From Rhodobiaceae bacterium UBA4490 (GTDB lineage Bacteria; Pseudomonadota; Alphaproteobacteria; Parvibaculales; Parvibaculaceae), in the NCBI GenBank assembly GCA_002389665.1, contig DGNO01000005.1, forward strand, positions 147,292 through 211,291: a stretch of 64,000 bases of DNA, written 5' to 3'. Under the pieces are notes generated by a model. It had not been told where the DNA came from. It ran no database searches and saw only the letters and a program-made list of their open reading frames with translations. Positions 46,073 through 54,418 of this stretch are shown piece by piece; position 1 is the stretch's first letter; each line of letters opens with the position of its first letter. A program made the position numbers and the translations under genes.

Positions 46073-47188
46073 TTGCCTGCCGCCCCGTCAGTAACAAGGC
46101 CTGAAGCCCGAGCTCTGCTTGCCTGGTATGACCGCCATGCCCGGGTGCTGCCCTGGCGCGCGCGGCGGGGTGAGACGCCGGACCCTTACCGGGTCTGGCT
46201 CTCGGAAATCATGCTGCAGCAAACCACCGTGGCGACGGTCGGGCCCTATTTCGAAGTTTTTCTTGCCCGCTGGCCGGATGTGGCGGCGCTCGCCAAGGCC
46301 GATCTCGATGATGTGCTCCATGCCTGGGCGGGGCTTGGCTATTACAGCCGGGCGCGCAACCTCCATGCCTGCGCGGGCGCGGTCTGCGAGCGCCATGGCG
46401 GCCAGTTTCCGGCGGATGAAAAAGAGCTCCAGGCGCTGCCCGGCATCGGCCCTTACACGGCAGCGGCCATTGCCGCCATTGCCTTCGGCAGGCGGGCCGT
46501 GGTGGTGGATGGCAATATCGAGCGCGTCATCGCCCGCCTCTTTGCCATCGAAACGCCATTGCCGGCTGCCAAGAAAGAGATCAAGGCGCGGATGGACGAG
46601 GTAACGCCGGAAAAACGCGCCGGGGATTTCGCTCAGGCCATGATGGATCTGGGCGCGGCGATCTGCACACCGCGCAGCCCGGCCTGCAACCGCTGTCCGT
46701 TTGAAAGCGCCTGTGCGGGCCGCGCCGCCGGCATTGCCGAGAGCCTGCCCCGCAAAGCGCCCAAAAAGGACAAGCCGGTGCGCCGGGGCGCGGCTTTCTG
46801 GCTGGAAGGACCGGGCGGCGAGGTGCTGCTGCGCAAAAGAGAAGCAAAAGGGCTATTGGGCGGGATGACGGAAATCCCCTCAAGCGAATGGACCGCCGAG
46901 CCGCGCGAGAGGGATGCCATGCTGGCCGAGGCCCCGCTTAATACCGAATGGCGGAAGCTGCCCGGCCTTGTGCGCCACACTTTCACGCATTTTCATCTCG
47001 AGCTTGAAGTCTGGCGCGGCAAAGCGGGAAAACGCGCGGCGGTGGAGGGCATCTGGTGCGCGCCCGAAAGGTTGGGCGAGCATGCGCTGCCCACCGTCAT
47101 GAAAAAGATCGTCGCCCATGCCTTGCCGGAAGAGGGCCCGCTCTTCGCCGCTACGAAAGGCAAGCGGCCCGCGTCTTCAAGGCGTTAA
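46073..47188 (+). CDS. mutY: A/G-specific adenine glycosylase
   Basis: 371-aa base excision repair enzyme removing A opposite 8-oxoG. The catalytic region has EIMLQQTTVATVGPYF (~43), the HhH LPGIGPYTAAAIAAIAFG and the catalytic Asp in VVVDGNIERV. The Fe-S cluster ligands CTPRSPACNRCPFESAC follow, and a C-terminal NUDIX-like recognition domain (LLGGMTEIPSSEW, HTFTHFHLELEVW). The start is a TTG at 46073 with a weak GAGAG nearby; no ATG is available near the conserved N-terminus. Its stop is 8 nt from the convergent ccrM stop. Confidence 0.95.
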   Translation: MPAAPSVTRPEARALLAWYDRHARVLPWRARRGETPDPYRVWLSEIMLQQTTVATVGPYFEVFLARWPDVAALAKADLDDVLHAWAGLGYYSRARNLHACAGAVCERHGGQFPADEKELQALPGIGPYTAAAIAAIAFGRRAVVVDGNIERVIARLFAIETPLPAAKKEIKARMDEVTPEKRAGDFAQAMMDLGAAICTPRSPACNRCPFESACAGRAAGIAESLPRKAPKKDKPVRRGAAFWLEGPGGEVLLRKREAKGLLGGMTEIPSSEWTAEPRERDAMLAEAPLNTEWRKLPGLVRHTFTHFHLELEVWRGKAGKRAAVEGIWCAPERLGEHALPTVMKKIVAHALPEEGPLFAATKGKRPASSRR

Positions 47189-47196
47189 GCTCAGCC

Positions 47197-48348
<1,152 letters not shown>

Positions 48349-48370
48349 TTACAGGTCAATTAATTTATTG

Positions 48371-48431
48371 GAATCAATGGGTTAGCGAGTCATCGCCTAC
48401 TATATCGAGTCTCTCTTAGGAATCCGGACTC
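48371..48431. promoter_or_regulatory. Cluster of five GANTC methylation sites upstream of ccrM
   Basis: GAATC 48371-48375, GAGTC 48387-48391, GAGTC 48407-48411, GAATC 48420-48424 and GACTC 48427-48431. Random expectation is about one per 256 bp. The first three are in the 115-bp rnhB-ccrM gap and the last two in the end of rnhB. AT-rich sequence with TTAATTT (48360-48366) nearby could hold the promoter or CtrA half-sites. Confidence 0.75.
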
Positions 48432-49069
48432 AATATCTTGCGTATGGGAGCGAAGGAGCGGCGGTGGTGAATGGTGGGGCCGAGCGCCTCAAGCGCCGAT
48501 TTATGCGCCGCCGTGCCATAGCCCATGTTGCGCGCCCAGCCGTAACCGGGATGGGCGGCATCGAGATCCAGCATCAGCCGGTCGCGCGCCACCTTGGCAA
48601 GAATGGAGGCGGCGGCGATGGAGAGCGAGCGCCCGTCGCCGCCGATCACCGCCTCGGCGGGGCAGGCGAGAGCGGGGGTGAACTTCCCGTCGACCAGAAC
48701 ATGATCGGGCAGGAAAGGCAGCGCTTCAACGGCGCGCTTCATGGTCTGCAAGGTGGCGTGATGGATGTTGAGGCGGTCGATCTCCTCGACCGCGCCGAGC
48801 GCGATGGCGTAGTGGCTGGAGGCGCAAATTTCATCGAAAAGCTTTTCGCGCTTTGCCGCGCTCAGCTTCTTGGAATCGTTGAGACCGTCGGGAATGGCGC
48901 CAGGATCGAGCAGCACCGCGGCGGCAACCACGGGGCCCGCTAAAGGTCCGCGCCCGGCTTCATCGACCCCGGCAATACGCTTTGCCGGAAAGCCTGCCTT
49001 TTTCTCAAGCTCGAGCGTCGGGCCGTCAGGCTCACGCGCGGCTACCTGCATGTCTTGCTTCCTTGCCAT
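48416..49069 (-). CDS. rnhB: Ribonuclease HII
   Basis: 217-aa enzyme removing single ribonucleotides and RNA primers from DNA. The [20 protein letters not shown] motif gives the first two acidic catalytic residues (~34-53), followed by [10 protein letters not shown] and the conserved [17 protein letters not shown] and [17 protein letters not shown]. Lies upstream of ccrM on the same strand with a 115-nt gap; rnhB-ccrM adjacency is common in alphaproteobacteria. An N-terminal extension of ~30 residues precedes the core. Confidence 0.95.
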   Translation of the reverse strand: MARKQDMQVAAREPDGPTLELEKKAGFPAKRIAGVDEAGRGPLAGPVVAAAVLLDPGAIPDGLNDSKKLSAAKREKLFDEICASSHYAIALGAVEEIDRLNIHHATLQTMKRAVEALPFLPDHVLVDGKFTPALACPAEAVIGGDGRSLSIAAASILAKVARDRLMLDLDAAHPGYGWARNMGYGTAAHKSALEALGPTIHHRRSFAPIRKILSPDS

Positions 49070-49191
49070 CTTTACTCTGTCTCTGAGTTAAGCCGTCCTA
49101 GTGCAAGTGTACAGCTTGCTGCCGGTCTTCCCGAATGATCATCTCCACTCAAGACGTGACGTTTATTTTGGCAGATACGGGAGCCGGTGCC

Positions 49192-49509
49192 ATGACGACC
49201 ATCACATGCAAGACGTCCTCTTTTTTGCGTTCTTTCATCGCCTTGGGCTTTGCGGTCATAAGTATTGCGGCCTTTGCGCCGGAAGCAGAAGCTTCCGAGC
49301 GCTATATCATGCGCGGCGGTGGCACGAGCATTCTCTACGATGTGCGCAAGCATGACGGCAGCCGCCATCATTATGTCGAGCGCTGCGGGTCGCGCTGGTA
49401 TTTCGACAGCCAGCGGGCAAAAGACAGTTTTCTGACGGCAGGTTTCGGCGGGCTGAAGGCAGGCCATGTTTCGCGCGTGAAAGACGGCAAGATCATCTGC
49501 ACCTGGTAG
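49192..49509 (+). CDS. Small secreted protein, unknown
   Basis: 105-aa protein with a signal peptide (FLRSFIALGFAVISIAAFA, cleavage near PEAEASE). The mature ~70 residues contain a basic, aromatic domain (DGSRHHYVERCGSRWYFDSQ) with two cysteines (RCGSR and the C-terminal IICTW), possibly a disulfide. ATG at 49192 chosen with GGGAG about 9 nt upstream; the frame is open from an ATG at 49135 and an internal region there is untypical. Family not recognised. Divergent from rnhB. Confidence 0.7.
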   Translation: MTTITCKTSSFLRSFIALGFAVISIAAFAPEAEASERYIMRGGGTSILYDVRKHDGSRHHYVERCGSRWYFDSQRAKDSFLTAGFGGLKAGHVSRVKDGKIICTW

Positions 49510-49542
49510 GCGCTTTCTTTGGAAAGTTTAGAGGCGGGCGGC

Positions 49543-50721
49543 TCAGAAAAAACTGAGCTGCTCGCCTTTTTGCGCCGGGGGCCTGAACTGGCTGCAATCG
49601 AGCTCGAAGCGCGGGCGGGTGAGCCCGTGTTTGCGGGCGGCGATTTCAAACCGCCGCTTCAGCATCCAGGCGAAGGGCCCCTCGCCGCGCATGCGTTTTC
49701 CCCATTCGGCGTCATAGTTCTTGCCGCCGCGCATTTGCCGCAGCACGGAAAGTACATGCTTTGCTTTATCCGGCGCGTTTTCTTCCAGCCATTCCTTGAA
49801 AAGATCGCTGATCTCCAAAGGAAGGCGCAGCAGGATGTAATTGGCGGCCTTAACGCCAGCGAGCGCCGCCCCCGTCATGATCTTTTCAAGCTCATGATCG
49901 TTGAGCGCGGGAATAATGGGCGCGATCATCACGGCGGTCGGGATGCCCGCCGCCGAGAGCATTTCCAATGCGGCCATGCGCTTTGACGGGGTAGAGGCGC
50001 GCGGCTCCATCGCCCGGGCAAGTTTGGCATCGAGCGTGGTGACGGAGACGGCAACCTTGGCAAGGCCGCGCTTTGCCATGGCCGAGAGAATGTCGATATC
50101 CCGCGTCACCAGAGCCGATTTCGTGACGATCGAGACGGGATGATTATAAGCCTCCAGCACTTCGAGCACCTGGCGCATGATCCGGTATTCCCGCTCGATG
50201 GGTTGGTAGGGATCCGTATTCGTGCCGATGGCGATGGGCTGGCAGCTATAGTTTTTCGCGCGCAGTTCCTTTTCCAGAAGCTGGGCGGCGTTCGGCTTCG
50301 CGAAGAGCCGGCTTTCGAAATCGAGCCCCGGCGAAAGGCCCATATAGGCATGGGTGGGCCGCGCAAAGCAGTAAACGCAGCCATGCTCGCAGCCCCGGTA
50401 AGGGTTGATGGAGCGGTCGAAGGGAATGTCGGGCGAGGTGTTGCGCGTCAAAATCTTGCGCGGGCTTTCCGCCGTCACGCAGCTGCGCAGCGGCGGCAGA
50501 TCTTCCAGATTGTCCCAGCCGTCATCGACAGGCGCATAGGCAAGCTTTTCGAAGCGCCCGCTTTGATTGGAAAGCGCGCCCCGGCCGCGGCGGCCGTGCA
50601 TCGGCATCTGGCGGAGGGGGGTGCCTGCCTCCAGATGCTGCGGGTGAGGATGCTGCGGCTGCCGCTCCGCCCGGGGGAAGGCGGGTGCAAGGCCGGGGCG
50701 TTTTCCAGTGTCCATCGTCAT
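49543..50721 (-). CDS. PA0069-type radical SAM protein
   Basis: 392-aa radical SAM protein with the CEHGCVYC motif (CxxxCxxC) that binds the catalytic 4Fe-4S cluster. Preceded by NTSPDIPFDRSINPYRG, typical of the PA0069 / spore-photolyase-like (SplB-like) group; GTNTDPYQPIEREYRIMRQV is also characteristic. Function of this group is not established. Start ATG 50721 has no strong ribosome-binding site; ATG 50715 is two codons later. The open frame continues upstream to 52155 but is antisense to the glycosyltransferase genes. Divergent from those genes over 129 bp. Confidence 0.9.
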   Translation of the reverse strand: MTMDTGKRPGLAPAFPRAERQPQHPHPQHLEAGTPLRQMPMHGRRGRGALSNQSGRFEKLAYAPVDDGWDNLEDLPPLRSCVTAESPRKILTRNTSPDIPFDRSINPYRGCEHGCVYCFARPTHAYMGLSPGLDFESRLFAKPNAAQLLEKELRAKNYSCQPIAIGTNTDPYQPIEREYRIMRQVLEVLEAYNHPVSIVTKSALVTRDIDILSAMAKRGLAKVAVSVTTLDAKLARAMEPRASTPSKRMAALEMLSAAGIPTAVMIAPIIPALNDHELEKIMTGAALAGVKAANYILLRLPLEISDLFKEWLEENAPDKAKHVLSVLRQMRGGKNYDAEWGKRMRGEGPFAWMLKRRFEIAARKHGLTRPRFELDCSQFRPPAQKGEQLSFF

Positions 50722-50850
50722 AAGGAAAATATACAGAACGGATGGAACAAAACAAGAACATTTTTCGAGATAGAAACAGAGCCGAAAACAGCGTGATTTT
50801 CCGCGCCTTTCCCTCGAACTGTGGCAGGGCTTCCCGCTATAGTCCGCGCC

Positions 50851-51546
50851 ATGCTGAGTGTTGTCATACCCACTTTGAATGCCGAAAAGACGCTGACGCG
50901 CACCTTGAACTGCCTGATCGATGCGACGGTGCAGGGGCTTGTGCGCGAGGTGATCGTTGCCGATGGCGGCTCCACCGATAAGACGGAGGAGATTGCCGAT
51001 GCGGCGGGCTGTCATTTCATCGCCGGGGCGCGCGGGCGCGGCACGCAGCTTGCCGAAGGCGCCAAGGCTGCGCGCGCCGACTGGCTGCTCTTTCTGCACG
51101 CCGACACGGTACTCACCCCCGGCTGGGAAGATGAGCTGCGCACATGGTTCGAGCATGTGGAGCGCGGGCGCTGGAAGGGCGGGGAGGTTGCGGCGGCTTT
51201 CCGTTTTGCGCTCGATGATTTTTCCGGCAAGGCGCGTTTCATGGAAAAGATGGTGGCGCTGCGCTGCGCGCTGTTCCGCCTGCCTTACGGCGATCAGGGC
51301 CTCGTTATTTCCAAGGCCTATTACAAGAAGCTCGGCGGCTTTAAGGAATTGCCGCTCATGGAAGATGTGGATCTGGTGCGCCGGATCGGGCGCAAGCGTC
51401 TCGTGCTGCTGCGCTCTCAGGCCGTGACGAGCCCCGAGCGTTATGTGCGCAGCGGTTTTTTCCTGCGCGCTTTGCGCAATCTCGGCCTCCTCTCGCTTTA
51501 TTATTTGCGCGTGCCGCCGCACGTTCTTGCCCGCCTTTACGGGTAA
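50851..51546 (+). CDS. Family 2 glycosyltransferase, TIGR04283-like
   Basis: 231-aa GT-A fold enzyme: LSVVIPTLNAEKTLTRTLNC at the start, EVIVADGGSTDKTEEIA, and the DXD-like FLHADTVLTPGWE. Length and the PYGDQGLVISKAYYKKLGGF segment match the TIGR04283 subgroup, which databases name 'arsenosugar biosynthesis glycosyltransferase' although it is not limited to that pathway. No membrane segments. ATG at 50851 chosen; the frame is open from 50821. Paired with the next gene, 39 nt away. Confidence 0.88.
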   Translation: MLSVVIPTLNAEKTLTRTLNCLIDATVQGLVREVIVADGGSTDKTEEIADAAGCHFIAGARGRGTQLAEGAKAARADWLLFLHADTVLTPGWEDELRTWFEHVERGRWKGGEVAAAFRFALDDFSGKARFMEKMVALRCALFRLPYGDQGLVISKAYYKKLGGFKELPLMEDVDLVRRIGRKRLVLLRSQAVTSPERYVRSGFFLRALRNLGLLSLYYLRVPPHVLARLYG

Positions 51547-51585
51547 GCGTGCAGGGCCCATGCGCAGGATCGGAATAGATAAAAA

Positions 51586-52182
51586 GTGACACCGCAACTC
51601 GTCATCATGTCCAAGCTGCCGCGGCTCGGGCAGGTCAAAACGCGCCTGGCGCGCGATATCGGCGCGGTCGAGGCGCTGCGCTTTTATAAAACCGCCTCCG
51701 CCGCGCTTATGCGCAAGCTGGGGCAAGACCCGCGCTGGCAAACGCTGCTTGCCGTTGCGCCCGACAGTGCGGTGCATGAGCCGGGCTTCTTCCCGCCTCA
51801 TCTGCCGCTTGTAGAGCAAGGGAGCGGCGATCTCGGTGCGCGCATGGGCCATCTCATGCGTTCCCTTGCGCCGGGGCCTATCGTCATGATCGGCGGGGAC
51901 ATACCGGATATCGAAAGCCGGCACATTGCGGCGGCTTTCAAGGCGCTCGGCTCTCACGATGCGGTTTTCGGTCCGGCGGAAGATGGCGGCTACTGGCTCG
52001 TCGGCCTCAAACGTTTTCCCCGCGTGCCGGAAATTTTCCGGCAGGTGCGCTGGTCGAGCGAAACGACGTTGGATGATACGCTCGCCAATCTGAAAGGCGC
52101 GCGCGTGGCACTGCTCGACACCTTGCCCGATATTGACACCGGCGCGGATTTTCACGCCTGGCGCGAGAAAGCAAAGCGATGA
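51586..52182 (+). CDS. DUF2064 / TIGR04282-like glycosyltransferase-related protein
   Basis: 198-aa nucleotidyl/glycosyltransferase-like protein: PQLVIMSKLPRLGQVKTRL at the start, PIVMIGGDIPDIESRHIAAA and PAEDGGYWLVGLKR. These motifs match DUF2064, again commonly labelled arsenosugar-related, and related to MobA-like folds. GTG start at 51586. It overlaps the following methyltransferase by 4 nt (52179-52182), making a coupled three-gene set with the GT2 gene. Product not predictable. Confidence 0.85.
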   Translation: MTPQLVIMSKLPRLGQVKTRLARDIGAVEALRFYKTASAALMRKLGQDPRWQTLLAVAPDSAVHEPGFFPPHLPLVEQGSGDLGARMGHLMRSLAPGPIVMIGGDIPDIESRHIAAAFKALGSHDAVFGPAEDGGYWLVGLKRFPRVPEIFRQVRWSSETTLDDTLANLKGARVALLDTLPDIDTGADFHAWREKAKR

Positions 52183-52937
52183 GCGATATCGACCCGTTCA
52201 AAATCTTCATGGAAATCCAGCTCGGCCTGCCGCGCAACGGCCCGGGTTCACGGGAGGCGACGCGCGCCGCTTTCAAGCTGCTGCCGCCTTTGCCGAGCGA
52301 GCCCGAAATCCTCGACCTTGGCGCAGGCCAGGGGGCTGCAACACTGGAGCTACTGCGCCTGACGGACGGGCGCGTTACCGCCGTCGATATCATGAAACCC
52401 TTTTTGGATAAGCTCGAAGCCAACGCGGAAGGCGAAGGTGTGCCGGAAACGAGGCTGCGCACGCTTTGCGGCGATTTCGAAGACCTGCATCTGCCCCAGG
52501 GCGTTTTCGATCTCATCTGGTCGGAAGGGGCAATCTACAATCTGGGCTTTGAAGAAGGGCTTGCCCTCTGGCGCCCGTTCCTTGCGCCGGGCCGCTATGC
52601 GGTGATCTCCGACTGTGTCTGGAAAACGGGCGAGCCCTCGCTCGAAATCCGGCACTTCTGGGATGAAGCCTATCCTTCCATGGGAACGCTTGCCGAAAAT
52701 GCCGCGCGGGCGCAGCGCGCAGGTTTTGAGGTGCTTGGCACGCACTGGCTCACCGAGGATGATTGGTGGGCGGAATATTATGAGCCCATGAAGGCCCGTA
52801 TAAGAGAGCTGCTGCCCGACTACGCAGGCGCGCCCGAGGCGCTGGCCGTCTTCAAAGAGCAGGAAGAAGAGATGGAACTCTTCGAACGCTTCCAGGATCA
52901 GTACGGCTACTGTTTTTTCGTTCTTCGTGCTCTTTGA
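52179..52937 (+). CDS. SAM-dependent methyltransferase
   Basis: 252-aa class I methyltransferase. Motif I ILDLGAGQGAATLELLRLT (~46-64), AVDIMKPFLDKLEANA as motif II, and LIWSEGAIYNLGF as motif IV. The C-terminal half has a WLTEDDWWAEYYEPM segment seen in a poorly studied methyltransferase group. It is the third gene of the coupled glycosyltransferase set. The label arsenic methyltransferase is not supported: no Cys triad of ArsM is visible. Confidence 0.87.
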   Translation: MSDIDPFKIFMEIQLGLPRNGPGSREATRAAFKLLPPLPSEPEILDLGAGQGAATLELLRLTDGRVTAVDIMKPFLDKLEANAEGEGVPETRLRTLCGDFEDLHLPQGVFDLIWSEGAIYNLGFEEGLALWRPFLAPGRYAVISDCVWKTGEPSLEIRHFWDEAYPSMGTLAENAARAQRAGFEVLGTHWLTEDDWWAEYYEPMKARIRELLPDYAGAPEALAVFKEQEEEMELFERFQDQYGYCFFVLRAL

Positions 52938-53102
52938 GTTTACGCGCGGTTAAAGAGCGTTCTCTTGCCCGTTTTATGGCAGCTTTTGCACAAATCCTCA
53001 TCAGCTCATGATGGTGCTAAGCGGTTTTCCGCCGCGCCAAGCGCGCGCCGTTCTTGCATGGAAAATGCAAGGGGGAGTTCAGTCCCCCGTTTGGAGTGCG
53101 CC

Positions 53103-53786
53103 ATGCAAGACAAAGACATCCCGATAGAAGATGCACTGAGCTCCCTCATCAATCTTTCCGGCAAGATGCGCATGCTCTCGCACCGCCTTGCCATGGCGGG
53201 CCTGCAAGCGGTGCATGCAGGTGATAGGCGTGCCGTAACACTCTATAAAAGCGCGCTTACCGAATTTGAGGAGATATGGGAAACGCTGCACCGGGGCTCA
53301 CCCGTGCTTGGTATTCCAAAAGAAGCCGCATTGCTGCTTGCCCAGACCGGTGCTCTGCCGCGCGAAGATGTGGAAACCGTTTCCCGCTTTCTGCACGAGG
53401 CGCAACAAATGGCCCTCACGCTTGAAGAGAAGGGGCGCAGCACGTGCGGAAATAGTTTTTCGGAACTTGTCTATTTCGTCGCCGAAGATGTGCTCGGTGC
53501 CCTCAACCGTATCACCGAAGGGGTGGGCCAGACGTTGAAAGGCTGTCTTGAAGAGCGCAGTGAAAAAGAAAGACAGTCCCGCGATACCATGCTCGCCGCC
53601 GCGCGCTCGGTCAGCGAGGTCAGCGCCAAGGTCAAACTCATTTCCTTGAACGCCACGATAGAAGCGGCTCATGCCGGTGACAGCGGCAAAGGCTTCGCCG
53701 TTATCGCGAGTGAAATACGTTCTTTAAGTGAAGATGCCGCCCGTTCCACGGCGCAGATCATGAAGCATCTCGACCATACAGGTTAA
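53103..53786 (+). CDS. Short soluble chemoreceptor-like protein
   Basis: 227-aa protein without signal peptide or membrane helix. The N-terminus resembles a PilJ-type sensor helix (ALSSLINLSGKMRMLSHRLA), and the middle forms a helical bundle. The C-terminus carries the conserved MCP hairpin tip (VKLISLNATIEAAHAGDSGK then GFAVIASEIRSL), but the protein ends ~40 residues after the tip begins, so the second helix of the signalling hairpin is cut short. It could be a CheW/CheA-interacting cytosolic receptor or an accessory signal protein. ATG at 53103 chosen; the upstream open frame to 52965 looks non-coding. Confidence 0.82.
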   Translation: MQDKDIPIEDALSSLINLSGKMRMLSHRLAMAGLQAVHAGDRRAVTLYKSALTEFEEIWETLHRGSPVLGIPKEAALLLAQTGALPREDVETVSRFLHEAQQMALTLEEKGRSTCGNSFSELVYFVAEDVLGALNRITEGVGQTLKGCLEERSEKERQSRDTMLAAARSVSEVSAKVKLISLNATIEAAHAGDSGKGFAVIASEIRSLSEDAARSTAQIMKHLDHTG

Positions 53787-53789
53787 GGC

Positions 53790-54329
53790 TTACTTGCGCC
53801 GGTGCTCTTCGAGGCGCGGCATGATCTCGACGAAATTGCAGGGCCGGTAGCGGAAATCGAGCTGGTATTTCAAAATCCCGTCCCAGCCGTCCTTGCAGGC
53901 GCCGGTGGAGCCGGGCAGGGCGAAAAGATAGGTGCCGTGGGAAACCCCCGCCGTTGCCCGCGACTGAATGGTCGACGTGCCGATCTTCTCATAGCTGATC
54001 TGGTGGAAGAGCGCGGCAAAGCCTTCGATCTCTTTTTCATAGACCGAGTGAAAGGCTTCCGGCGTGATGTCGCGCCCCGTCAAGCCCGTGCCGCCGGTGG
54101 AGATGACGACATCCACATCCTTATCCGCGATCCATTTTTGCAGCTGGCTGGTAATGGCGGCCATGTCGTCTTTGACGATGGCGCGGTCCGCCAGAATGTG
54201 CCCGGCTTCGGTAAGCCTGCTCACCAGCGTGTCGCCGGACTTGTCCTCATCAAGGCCGCGCGTATCCGAAACGGTCAGAACGGCAATACGGACGGGAATG
54301 AACTCGCGGCTTTCATCGATACCGGGCAT
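53790..54329 (-). CDS. moaB: Molybdenum cofactor biosynthesis protein MoaB
   Basis: 179-aa MoaB/Mog-like protein of molybdopterin synthesis, an adenylyl transferase or paralogue. Signatures: IAVLTVSDTRGLDEDKSGDT, VVISTGGTGLTGRDITPEAF (the GGTG loop) and FALPGSTGACKDGWDGIL. Length is normal for the MoaB trimer/hexamer family. No other molybdopterin gene lies in the window. Converges with the chemoreceptor-like gene, 3 nt between stops. Confidence 0.95.
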   Translation of the reverse strand: MPGIDESREFIPVRIAVLTVSDTRGLDEDKSGDTLVSRLTEAGHILADRAIVKDDMAAITSQLQKWIADKDVDVVISTGGTGLTGRDITPEAFHSVYEKEIEGFAALFHQISYEKIGTSTIQSRATAGVSHGTYLFALPGSTGACKDGWDGILKYQLDFRYRPCNFVEIMPRLEEHRRK

Positions 54330-54418
54330 GCGGGGGCTCCTTTGCTTCCGGCCCCGAATATAGGGGCCGGGCCCTCCCGCTCAAAGGCCTTGGCTATCTC
54401 TATTGCGTGAGAAGCGCT

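Noticed and set aside
50722..52155. Upstream in-frame extension of the radical SAM gene
   Set aside because: Antisense to two glycosyltransferase-related genes; conserved part begins after 50721.
50851..52937. Arsenosugar biosynthesis cluster
   Set aside because: Name derives from family labels only; no ArsM cysteines or ArsS radical SAM protein is present.
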